This document shows positions 42,071 through 49,082 of a stretch of 64,000 bases of DNA, one piece after another. The notes below the pieces were generated by a model that had not been told where the DNA came from, did no database searches, and saw nothing but the letters and a program-made list of their open reading frames with translations. Position 1 is the stretch's first letter, and each line of letters opens with the position of its first letter. The stretch comes from an uncultured Candidatus Peregrinibacteria bacterium. GTDB taxonomy: Bacteria; Patescibacteriota; Gracilibacteria; Peribacterales; Peribacteraceae. Made by a program: the position numbers and the translations under genes. The stretch is taken from the NCBI GenBank assembly GCA_937863435.1, contig CALMES010000157.1, forward strand, positions 1-64,000, written 5' to 3'.

Positions 42071-42994
42071 ATGTCCTCTTCTTCCAAAGCTGTTGCTGTC
42101 TTCTTCGATGCCCCGCACTTCGACGATTATCCCTTTGAACCCACCGCAGGAAACTATTATCCGGATTCATACGCAGAACTTGGGGCAATCCTGGGGGAGC
42201 GCGGACACAGTTTTTACATAGTCCGCGGCCAGGAGACATACAGAGGACATAATATTTTTTCACGCGGCTGGAAGTTTGACGGAACCAAGTTTCAGGACCA
42301 TCCGCAAGCCATTACTGTTGACCGCATCTACAACAAGGGCGCTTTCGTCGCCGACGAACAAGCGAGATTGCTCAACAGCGTCGAAATGGAGTCAATCTGC
42401 ATGAATAAGCATAAAACCTATGAGATGTTTCCGCAGCTTATGTCGCCGAGCATGGTAGTCCATAACGCGCAGGAAGCATGGAAAGCGCTTACACACCTTA
42501 CAACCGGACTGATCGTTGCCAAGCCTCTCACCGGATGCGAAGGCAGAGGGATAATTATCGCATCGCGTGAGACAGTCGCCCGCTCTCTTCCGTCATTCCC
42601 CTACCTGCTGCAGGAATTCATGGATACGTCGGACGGCATTCCCGGGCTCACACATACGAAGCATGATTTTCGCACTGTCATCATCAACGGCGAAGTCATA
42701 GATGCGTATATCCGCATACCCAAGGATGGTTCGCTGCTGGCAAATGTCGCACAGGGAGGAAGCCTGAAACCGGTGGCAATCGACGCGATTCCTGCCGAAG
42801 TTCTGGCCATTTTACGGCAAGTGGAAGCATCTTTTTCAATGTTCGGCACGCGCGTTTACGCACTCGATGTGTGCCGTCAGAAAAACGGCATATGGAAGAT
42901 CATAGAAATCAATGCACAGCCGGGACTTCCCGAGCGCATTGAACCGAACTTTCAAAGATTTCTGAGCAGGCTGACGGACGTACTGGTGGCGTAA
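42071..42994 (+). CDS. ATP-grasp protein, RimK/glutathione synthetase-like
   Basis: The 307-residue protein has an ATP-grasp core: LIVAKPLTGCEGRGIIIASRE, YLLQEFMDTSDGIPG, DFRTVIINGEVIDAYIRIPKDGSLLANVAQGG, and IWKIIEINAQPGLPERI (metal-binding E-x-N). Such enzymes ligate amino acids or glutamates to peptides or proteins. The product is unknown. The start at 42071 is the ATG nearest the conserved region; an upstream ATG adds MRCACSSRLPTR. Confidence 0.82.
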   Translation: MSSSSKAVAVFFDAPHFDDYPFEPTAGNYYPDSYAELGAILGERGHSFYIVRGQETYRGHNIFSRGWKFDGTKFQDHPQAITVDRIYNKGAFVADEQARLLNSVEMESICMNKHKTYEMFPQLMSPSMVVHNAQEAWKALTHLTTGLIVAKPLTGCEGRGIIIASRETVARSLPSFPYLLQEFMDTSDGIPGLTHTKHDFRTVIINGEVIDAYIRIPKDGSLLANVAQGGSLKPVAIDAIPAEVLAILRQVEASFSMFGTRVYALDVCRQKNGIWKIIEINAQPGLPERIEPNFQRFLSRLTDVLVA

Positions 42995-43006
42995 TTCCTT
43001 GAGGCA

Positions 43007-43699
43007 CTACACTGTCGGCAGTGTCAGATCGATACGATACATGCCATCGTCTGTCGGCTCCATTTCAACCGTTCCCTGCAGCACCTGAGCCAACGTCTGA
43101 GCCATAGAAAGCATGAGCCCTGGTGTGCCGCCGACAATCTGTCCGCTTTGACTGTCACTTCCCACAACCGTATCCGAATTGATCAGCGGAAATTCCAACG
43201 GTGCGTCAAAATGCACAGTCACCATACTCTCTGCCGCAGAGAGGGAAACGCCGATCGATTTGTCTTCCACCTGCGCTTCCACAAATACGCCAAGCAGGTT
43301 CTGAAGAATCCCGTCGAGCAGAAGCGGATCGACATAAACATTCGGCATATCACCCACGTCAATCGTAATAGTCGTCCCTTCCTCTTTTGCTTTGCCGACA
43401 ATGCCGGCAATCGAAACGGCCAGATCGACAGACTCCGGCTGCGCGACATAAGCCGGATCCGCAGCTCGCGTCACTAAAATGAGCGACTGGAGGAGGCGCG
43501 ACAACGTGCGGGCGTCTGCGTCGATGTGCGACAGCAGTTTTTTCTGATCCTGCGTCCAGCTGTCTTTCTCGCTTTTGTGCAAACGAGACAATCCCCAGCG
43601 TATACCGGAGAGAGGCGTCTGCAACGCGTGACTGGCCAGAACGAGAAATTCAACCATATGCTGACGCGGTGCTGCCGATGAAACAGAAGAGGGGGTCAT
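43007..43699 (-). CDS. minimal sensor histidine kinase without sensor domain
   Basis: The 230-residue protein consists only of a HisKA dimerisation domain (LVLASHALQTPLSGIRWGL, phospho-acceptor His24) and a short HATPase domain (PLLLDGILQNLLGVFVEAQ, TPGLMLSMAQTLAQVLQGTVEME). The ATP-lid glycine motifs are weak. There is no membrane helix or sensory domain. The response regulator gene lies nine bases upstream on the same strand, so the pair is an operon. Confidence 0.82.
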   Translation of the reverse strand: MTPSSVSSAAPRQHMVEFLVLASHALQTPLSGIRWGLSRLHKSEKDSWTQDQKKLLSHIDADARTLSRLLQSLILVTRAADPAYVAQPESVDLAVSIAGIVGKAKEEGTTITIDVGDMPNVYVDPLLLDGILQNLLGVFVEAQVEDKSIGVSLSAAESMVTVHFDAPLEFPLINSDTVVGSDSQSGQIVGGTPGLMLSMAQTLAQVLQGTVEMEPTDDGMYRIDLTLPTV

Positions 43700-43708
43700 A
43701 GAAATTAT

Positions 43709-44071
43709 TTAAGAAAGATACACGCTGATTTTCGGCCACAATTCGTCTTCATCCATATCGCTCTTGATGTAATAGTCCTTCACCCCCAATTCCCTGCAGC
43801 GCTCATCATCCATTTCATCGCTCAAATTCGAGAGAATGATAATCGGAAACGCATACTGCCTGTCTTTGACATGCTGCAAAACGGCAAAACCGTCTTTGCG
43901 CGGCATGAGCAGATCCAGCAGGAGCAGGCCGGGCCGCTCTTCGTCAATCATGGCAATCGCCTCTTCGCCGTTGCGTGCCAGCCGGACATTCACACCGTGC
44001 TCCTCCAGACTCAACTGGATGGTCTCACGGAAAAACGCATCATCTTCGGCAATAAGGACAGTGGGCTTCAT
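43709..44071 (-). CDS. single-domain response regulator
   Basis: The 120-residue receiver domain has the acidic pocket EDD (10-12 region), phospho-acceptor Asp53 in LLLLDLLMP, Ser81 in IILSNLS and Lys103 in YYIKSD. No output domain is attached, so it must act through protein contacts. The histidine kinase gene follows on the same strand. Confidence 0.9.
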   Translation of the reverse strand: MKPTVLIAEDDAFFRETIQLSLEEHGVNVRLARNGEEAIAMIDEERPGLLLLDLLMPRKDGFAVLQHVKDRQYAFPIIILSNLSDEMDDERCRELGVKDYYIKSDMDEDELWPKISVYLS

Positions 44072-44224
44072 AGGGAAAAATGAGAAGAATACCGGACAAA
44101 AAACGTATGCACCGGATAATCAAGGCGAAAGCAGCTCCAAGGAACCGAGCTGTGCTCGTGCCCTTTTTGAAGAAATAATGCCGAAACCAGTGAGATGCAG
44201 GACATACGGACGCAAAAAAGCCGC

Positions 44225-44554
44225 TCACGCGGGCGACAGGAAGAAGGGACGAATGGCCCCGAAAATATTGATGCCTTTCCAGAGATCCAGATGCAGGCGG
44301 GATGCGCCTCGTTGAGAGTGTCTGCGCATGAATGCGGCAAGCGCCTGGCGACCGGCATCTTTCTCACTCATTTTCATCCGCACTGCCGTCGCAGCGGTAA
44401 ATACCTGCTCAAACGCCGCTGATGCAGGAACATCCGCAACAAGCGGATGTGCCGCCATAAAGGCCTGAATACCTGCCCGCGCTTCCCGCCTGTCTGCAGC
44501 CGACAGGCGAATGGCTTGAGAAACCCGGAAGAAATCATCGAGAGAGTCTGACAT
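44225..44554 (-). CDS. hypothetical small helical protein
   Basis: The 109-residue protein starts MSDSLDDFFRVSQAIRLSAADRREARAGIQAFM and is almost wholly helical, with basic C-terminal half RQALAAFMRRHSQRGASRLHLDL. No family is recognised. The beginning resembles short helical N-termini of some CPR regulatory proteins, from memory only. It lies upstream of the response regulator on the same strand with a 150-base gap that shows no gene. An upstream start at 44620 is possible but less likely. Confidence 0.5.
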   Translation of the reverse strand: MSDSLDDFFRVSQAIRLSAADRREARAGIQAFMAAHPLVADVPASAAFEQVFTAATAVRMKMSEKDAGRQALAAFMRRHSQRGASRLHLDLWKGINIFGAIRPFFLSPA

Positions 44555-44787
44555 GGACGGGAATGGAAGGATAATAGATGATAGACGCAAAGACGAACAG
44601 GCAAGAGGGTACTGCCTCACGAGTGCAACGATTGCAGTTTCAGCGCGGACTTAATTGAGACGATGACTGTGTATGCTTCTTACACAGAAGTATTTGACAT
44701 ATTTAAATAGTAAATTATAAATATATTTTGTCTGGCACGCTCCTCTGCTGAAAGCTAAAAATCTCGTCCATTTGCAGGCCCGAAAAG

Positions 44788-45216
44788 CTATTGTATCCCG
44801 CATTTCCAGAGACTCAGCCCGATTCTGTCATCGAACTGTCTTTCGATGAATGCATCTGACGCATCGAGAATCACTTCACATGTTACGGCAACAGTTGCGC
44901 TTCCCAAATGCCCGCCAATCACGCCAAAATCGCTTTTCCCGAGTGCGATGTGGATATGAGTGAAGGGCTTGCCTTTGAGCAAACTGATATTTCCCGACAG
45001 GGACAAAATCTCATAATCCTCCGCAAAAATCCGGTCTTTGTAAGCCCTGGATGCAAGATCGTAATAGCGAAGCGTCACGTCCGTCGCAGCACCGATTCCC
45101 ATAATCGATCCGGCATGAATGCTGTGATCTTCCGCATACTTGGTGATGGATGCAATAATTTCCTCGCCACGGTCAAGAACAAGAAAATGGCGCTGATGAG
45201 AGGTGGTGGATTGCAT
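44788..45216 (-). CDS. PPC/DUF296 domain protein
   Basis: The 142-residue protein is a single PPC (DUF296) domain: HFLVLDRGEEIIASITKYAEDHSI, GSIMGIGAATDVTLRYYD, GKPFTHIHIALGKSDFGVIGGHLGSATVAVTCEVIL. The His residues in THIHIAL and GGHL form the usual metal site. In plants the domain accompanies AT-hooks; bacterial single-domain forms are of unknown role. TACACT ends six bases before the start. Confidence 0.88.
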   Translation of the reverse strand: MQSTTSHQRHFLVLDRGEEIIASITKYAEDHSIHAGSIMGIGAATDVTLRYYDLASRAYKDRIFAEDYEILSLSGNISLLKGKPFTHIHIALGKSDFGVIGGHLGSATVAVTCEVILDASDAFIERQFDDRIGLSLWKCGIQ

Positions 45217-45222
45217 GGACGA

Positions 45223-45228
45223 AGTGTA
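45223..45228 (-). promoter_or_regulatory. -10 box TACACT (extended TTGCTACACT) for the PPC gene
   Basis: On the minus strand TGCTACACT ends six bases before ATG 45216, predicting a leaderless mRNA. Confidence 0.6.
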
Positions 45229-45277
45229 GCAAACATTCGGAAAGGAAAGATCTGCATCTGTATTGTTCTGATAACAC

Positions 45278-45293
45278 GCGGGTAGATACCCGC
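45278..45293. repeat. hairpin GCGGGTAGATACCCGC
   Basis: A perfect 7-bp stem with a GA loop, same family as 28540-28559. Confidence 0.75.
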
Positions 45294-45383
45294 TCCCCTG
45301 CTGTAATTTTTCTCATTCATTCTTGCATGATTTAATCTGCACCCGAAAGATGCAATAGCATTAGCAGCCCCAAAGGAGCAAGT

Positions 45384-45548
45384 TTAGCGAGGCATGGAAC
45401 TGAGCGCGATCCCTAAGTAGTAAGGCCACAGAAGTAGCGCAAACACACCCTGCCAGAAAGCCAAATGCAGATAGCCGATGGTAAAAAGCCAAAGCGCAAA
45501 CCAGGCTCCGCCGGTTGCACTGTGCTGTTCAATGCGGATTTTTTGCAT
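45384..45548 (-). CDS. 54-residue membrane protein
   Basis: The protein reads MQKIRIEQHSATGGAWF, then two close hydrophobic helices (ALWLFTIGYLHLAFWQGVF and ALLLWPYYLGIAL) and SSMPR. The pattern WF..WLFTIGYLHL.FW...AL..WPYYLG seems to recur in small proteins of CPR genomes, by memory. TATTAT ends seven bases before the ATG. Function unknown. Confidence 0.65.
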   Translation of the reverse strand: MQKIRIEQHSATGGAWFALWLFTIGYLHLAFWQGVFALLLWPYYLGIALSSMPR

Positions 45549-45588
45549 ACCAGAAATAATACACGTTTTTCATACGAATACTACGCAT

Positions 45589-46206
45589 TCATGAAATGCG
45601 ACAACCATATTCCTGCAGCCTCTTGCATACCAATGCAATATCATTCTTCTCATCGTTGTGCCAAATAGTTTTGAAACCCATTTTTGCCGGAACAATCAGA
45701 TTTTTTTCGTAGTTATCGATAAAAATACACTCATCAGCCTGGCAGGAAACGGATGCCAATGCCTTTTCAAAAATGTGCGACTCATTCTTTCGTGAGCCAA
45801 TTTTTCCCGAAAGAATGATTGAGTCAAAAATCGTTGAAAGTTGTAATTCCTGTTCAATGACAGTGAATCTTTCGATGCCATTGTCCGTAATGATTCCTAA
45901 CGTGTATTGCTGATGCAGTTTTCTGCACAGATCAAACATCTTTTCATTGACAGGTATTCGCCGAAACGCATCGTCGAGCAAATCACTATCAATCGGTGTA
46001 CCGACACACGTACAAAATGAATGCCAGACATCGGCATGCGTTGCCTTGCCGAGCATAATATCGCCATGATTTGCCCGGTAGCATCGAAACAGATCATCAA
46101 AAGACAATTCGGGCATCTGGCGATGGAGATTACGACACGTCGTACCCGAACCATTGGCGTCGAGCGTGAGTACGCCGTCGAAGTCAAAAAAAATTGCTTT
46201 GATCAA
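45589..46206 (-). CDS. HAD-superfamily hydrolase
   Basis: The 205-residue protein has the HAD motifs: I, FFDFDGVLT; II, LGIITDNG; III, KIGSRKNESHIF; IV, CIFIDNYEKN. It has a small helical cap, as in subfamily IA phosphatases. The start codon is TTG at 46206, with TGCTATACT nine bases upstream. The DNA is AT-richer than average. Substrate unknown. Confidence 0.88.
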   Translation of the reverse strand: MIKAIFFDFDGVLTLDANGSGTTCRNLHRQMPELSFDDLFRCYRANHGDIMLGKATHADVWHSFCTCVGTPIDSDLLDDAFRRIPVNEKMFDLCRKLHQQYTLGIITDNGIERFTVIEQELQLSTIFDSIILSGKIGSRKNESHIFEKALASVSCQADECIFIDNYEKNLIVPAKMGFKTIWHNDEKNDIALVCKRLQEYGCRIS

Positions 46207-46215
46207 AGTGCGCCG

Positions 46216-46224
46216 AGTATAGCA
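46216..46224 (-). promoter_or_regulatory. extended -10 TGCTATACT for the HAD gene
   Basis: On the minus strand TGCTATACT ends nine bases before the TTG start codon. Confidence 0.6.
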
Positions 46225-46232
46225 TCTTGCGA

Positions 46233-46652
46233 TTAATGCGCTTCCGTATACTTCTTGAAGTTATCAAGAATGGACTGCCAGCCCTGGCGCTGCATCTCGG
46301 GCGCATTTTGCGTTTCTGCTTCAAACGTTTCGGTGATATGCGTTTTGTCACCTTGATCCTCAAACGTAATGGAAACAGTGCGACCATCCCCCAGTATGTA
46401 GTCGAGCTTTTTGGACGGAATGACCGTCGTGAACGTGCCACCAAAATCGAATCCCATACTACCGTCTTTTGCCTCCATTCGGGATGAAAATTTGCCGCCT
46501 GCCTTTAGATCGCTTGTTGCACTCGGTGTATGCCAGTCCGGCGACGCATTGTTCCACTGCATGATGTGCGTCGGCTCTGTCCAATACTTCCATACTTTGT
46601 CTGCAGGTGCTTTTACTGTCGTTTCAATGGTGATGAATGATTTGTCTGGCAT
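46233..46652 (-). CDS. SRPBCC/AHSA1-domain protein
   Basis: The 139-residue protein has the activator of Hsp90 ATPase homologue 1-like fold: ITIETTVKAPADKVWKYWTEPTHIMQWNNAS, GGTFTTVIPSKKLDYIL, and GWQSILDNFKKYTE. Such proteins bind hydrophobic ligands; the role is unknown. TTATCT ends seven bases before the start. The HAD gene follows 26 bases downstream. Confidence 0.9.
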   Translation of the reverse strand: MPDKSFITIETTVKAPADKVWKYWTEPTHIMQWNNASPDWHTPSATSDLKAGGKFSSRMEAKDGSMGFDFGGTFTTVIPSKKLDYILGDGRTVSITFEDQGDKTHITETFEAETQNAPEMQRQGWQSILDNFKKYTEAH

Positions 46653-46829
46653 AGGATTGAGATAATAATTTGAGTGAGCTGATTATATCCCAGCTACTCT
46701 ATACGGCTACGAAAAAGAGACCGTATTCATGAAGTCATAAATAAGGTGGAGCGGGTAACTCCAAAGGAGTTAGCCTCCAAGCCAAAACCTGCGTCGCATG
46801 TTTAGCGCGCTCCTTGGTTTAGAGCTTGG

Positions 46830-46900
46830 AGCGGGTAACGGGAATCGAACCCGTGTCCACGCCATGGCAAGGCGTTGTACTACCGCTGTACTATACCCGC
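46830..46900 (-). tRNA. tRNA-Gly(GCC)
   Basis: Read on the minus strand: acceptor GCGGGTA/TACCCGC, anticodon arm ACGCC-TTGCCAT-GGCGT giving GCC, T arm ACGGG/CCCGT, discriminator T and encoded CCA at 46827-46829. A partial copy of its 3' end (GGAGCGGGTAAC) lies at 46747-46758. Confidence 0.93.
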
Positions 46901-46952
46901 AGCGAAGCCGAGACATACTAGGAAAGAATGCGGCCTTAGGCAAGGCCTTAAG

Positions 46953-47032
46953 TCCCAAAACCCAATTAGCCAATGACCAAGAACGGTTTGGAGCTTAAAA
47001 TTGGTAGTTGGGAATTGGAAGTTGGGATTTTT
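46953..47032. repeat. CCAATTAGCCAATGACCAAG word repeat
   Basis: The left part CCCAATTAGCCAATGACC is followed by the inverse-sense TTGGTAGTTGGGAATTGG, so the element can fold on itself. Very similar words are found inside the femAB gene at 27900-27940. Confidence 0.7.
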
Positions 47033-47060
47033 TCCAGCTGATCTCTCTCTACAAAATTTT

Positions 47061-47069
47061 TGCTATACT
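47061..47069 (+). promoter_or_regulatory. extended -10 TGCTATACT for tRNA-Gly(CCC)
   Basis: TGCTATACT ends 14 bases before the tRNA, leaving a short 5' leader for RNase P. Confidence 0.65.
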
Positions 47070-47083
47070 TGAATCATCACCCA

Positions 47084-47154
47084 GCGGGATTCGTACAATG
47101 GTAGTACGCAAGCTTCCCAAGCTTGAGACGCGAGTTCGATTCTCGTATCCCGCT
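47084..47154 (+). tRNA. tRNA-Gly(CCC)
   Basis: Acceptor GCGGGAT/ATCCCGC, anticodon arm CAAGC-TTCCCAA-GCTTG giving CCC, T arm CGAG region paired, discriminator T and CCA encoded at 47155-47157. It is divergent from tRNA-Gly(GCC) 180 bases away. Confidence 0.93.
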
Positions 47155-47164
47155 CCAGCCTTCG

Positions 47165-47215
47165 CTCCTCTGATGAGGAGCTACGGCTCCGAAGGAGACC
47201 CTTTGGGTCCGACAG
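47165..47215. repeat. GAGGAGCTACGGCTCC / GACCCTTTGGGTC repeat
   Basis: Short palindromes CTCCTCTGATGAGGAG, GGAGCTACGGCTCC and GACCCTTTGGGTC follow the tRNA. GGACCCTTTGGGTC also occurs at 63253. Confidence 0.65.
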
Positions 47216-47224
47216 GCCCGTATT

Positions 47225-47602
47225 TCAGCCCTTCTCTTTCCCATCCCGCTTTCGTCGCCACCGCTCTTCCATGATATGAATACGGTCATGCCCGAAACCG
47301 AAATAATGGGCGATTTCGTGCCAGAGAGTTTCACGAATAATGGCCGGAATTTCTTCCGGTGTTTTTGCGACCTGCTCGATGGATTGCTGAAATAATGTGA
47401 TCTTGTCCGGTAGCTGCGGACTCATGCCCTTTCCCCACGCCGTGAGCGGTACGCCTTCGTACAGCCCAAGCAAAATCCCCTTCTCCTGCGGGGGCGCTTT
47501 TTCTTCTATGACGATAGCAACGTCCTTAAGCTGCTCACGCAGTTGTTCGGGCAATGCATCGACGGTATCACGCACAATGGCGCCGTATGTTTCGATATCC
47601 AT
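47225..47602 (-). CDS. zincin-like metallopeptidase (MMP_TTHA0227-type)
   Basis: The 125-residue protein carries the zinc site WHEIAHYFGFGHDRI (HExxHxxGxxH) near its C-terminus and a preceding LGLYEGVPLT segment. This is the layout of the small minimal gluzincin-like family PF06262. The substrate is unknown. TACACT ends six bases before the start. Confidence 0.9.
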   Translation of the reverse strand: MDIETYGAIVRDTVDALPEQLREQLKDVAIVIEEKAPPQEKGILLGLYEGVPLTAWGKGMSPQLPDKITLFQQSIEQVAKTPEEIPAIIRETLWHEIAHYFGFGHDRIHIMEERWRRKRDGKEKG

Positions 47603-47608
47603 ACAAAT

Positions 47609-47614
47609 AGTGTA
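47609..47614 (-). promoter_or_regulatory. -10 box TACACT for the metallopeptidase gene
   Basis: On the minus strand TACACT ends six bases before ATG 47602; leaderless mRNA predicted. Confidence 0.55.
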
Positions 47615-47706
47615 AACCTGTTTGATACATTTCCTGAATAATCATCACAAAAACCATTTTCCTATTCCCCTTCAACTGAGCGCAAAGTATCTCCATACTA
47701 TGAGCC

Positions 47707-48168
47707 ATGACTCCCCTTTCGTTCTGGCTCGATTTTCTCGGCGTGTTCATTACGCTTGCCGGCTACATTCTCGGTCTTGGCGGCGTGACGGTGATCGAAT
47801 TTCATGCCTTTCTCGGCCGCACATCCAGCTACTGGACCGAAGCGACCATCCGTACGCATAAAATAACCAAGCCGATGATCTGGACAGGGCTTATTACTAT
47901 CGTCATCGGTTCCCTCTTTCTGTACAGGGAAACCGGCTTGCAGGGCATTGCGCTGTGGCAACTGGTACTCGGTGTCCCGCTGGCGCTTAACGGCTTGTAT
48001 CTCACCTTCAAGATAAGCCCCTACTTGCTGAAAAATGAAGAGGAAGGACATGCGACACAACTGCTTCCACAAAGCATCCAGAAGCCCGTTTTCGCGGCAT
48101 TTCTGTTTTCATTTGTGGGCTGGTGGACGGAAGCCGCGCTCTTTGCCTTCCATTTGGTGACTGCATGA
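47707..48168 (+). CDS. hypothetical four-helix membrane protein
   Basis: The 153-residue protein has four membrane helices (about 8-32, 52-72, 78-100, 126-148), with His and Arg residues near the membrane edges (IEFHAFLGR, IRTHKITKP). The pattern vaguely recalls small haem-binding four-helix proteins, but I cannot support that. No family named. Confidence 0.65.
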   Translation: MTPLSFWLDFLGVFITLAGYILGLGGVTVIEFHAFLGRTSSYWTEATIRTHKITKPMIWTGLITIVIGSLFLYRETGLQGIALWQLVLGVPLALNGLYLTFKISPYLLKNEEEGHATQLLPQSIQKPVFAAFLFSFVGWWTEAALFAFHLVTA

Positions 48169-48219
48169 AAAGCCAGGATCAATCCGCTATCACATACAAT
48201 CAAATGCATATCCGCCCCT

Positions 48220-48759
48220 CTACCTCGGGACGATGAACGATTTCAATTGCTTGATGCCGCGATGGATACGTACGGAAATAACATTCGCCGTTTCGTTGGT
48301 GATGGCGGCAATTTCGGCCGGCGACAGATGATCGACGTAGCGCATGATGAGTACTTCGCGATACTTCTTCTCCACTTTATTGAGCGTTGCCAGAACATAT
48401 TTCTCGTCGAGAGCGGATTGGATCTCCGGCAATGCGTCGTAACCCGGCTCCCATCCTTTTTCGTGCAGATCTTCCAATGAAACCGACTGCTTATCCTTCT
48501 TGCGGAATTCATCTACTATCAGATTGTTTGCAATGCGATAGAGAAACGCGCGGATGTTATCCACCTGGTTTCCCTTGGAAATATACTCCCACGCCTTCAT
48601 GAACGCTTCCTGCATCAAATCCTTGCCGCGTTCGCGATTGAACAGCCGGAAGTAGCAATGACGGAATATGGCATCGGAATACTGCTCGTACGCGGCTTCA
48701 AAATCGGAGGGGCCAAAAGACTTTTTTTCGGCGGCGGGAGAAGAGGACATACGCAACAT
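48220..48759 (-). CDS. ECF-type RNA polymerase sigma factor
   Basis: The 179-residue protein has region 2 (FEAAYEQYSDAIFRHCYFRLFNRERGKDLMQEAFMKAWEYI, FLYRIANNLIVDEFRKK) and region 4 (LATLNKVEKKYREVLIMRYVDHLSPAEIAAITNETANVISVRIHRGIKQLK). No anti-sigma gene follows in the operon. The small helical gene at 44.2 kb and the FecR-like protein at 1.2 kb are too distant to call partners. The start may be 48759 or 48750; the long upstream frame is not protein-like. Confidence 0.92.
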   Translation of the reverse strand: MLRMSSSPAAEKKSFGPSDFEAAYEQYSDAIFRHCYFRLFNRERGKDLMQEAFMKAWEYISKGNQVDNIRAFLYRIANNLIVDEFRKKDKQSVSLEDLHEKGWEPGYDALPEIQSALDEKYVLATLNKVEKKYREVLIMRYVDHLSPAEIAAITNETANVISVRIHRGIKQLKSFIVPR

Positions 48760-49082
48760 CAGAAAGAGAAGTAGGATCGCTTCCTTTTGGCAAGGAAAGC
48801 ATAGTGCAGGACGAGTCAGAAGCGAAGGAGTCATGCGTCATCAAGGAGTCGAGGCCTGTCGACGTGTCTTTTGAAAAACTCGAAGAAGAACGAAAGAGAA
48901 ATTCTGCACAGAATGCTTCAACCGGTCTCTAGACGACTCTTACAAAGATGTCTTACAGACAGGTATGGACATAAAAAAATAATAGTATTTAATATTAAAT
49001 AGTACGAAGGCGGGCGGTTTCAGTTGTATTTACGCCGGATTAATGCCTGAAAAAACAAATTATTGCTACACTCACCCGAGCA
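48760..49082. other. intergenic region between sigma factor and LssY-like gene
   Basis: The gap holds an AT-rich stretch (about 48970-49005, AATAGTATTTAATATTAAAT) and TTGCTACACT at 49063-49072, eleven bases before the downstream ATG, the likely promoter of the DedA-PAP2-LssY gene. No RNA gene or repeat is evident. Confidence 0.55.

Noticed and set aside
48220-48759. ECF sigma factor paired with the FecR-like protein at 1.2 kb
   Set aside because: They are 46 kb apart and there is no regulatory evidence linking them.
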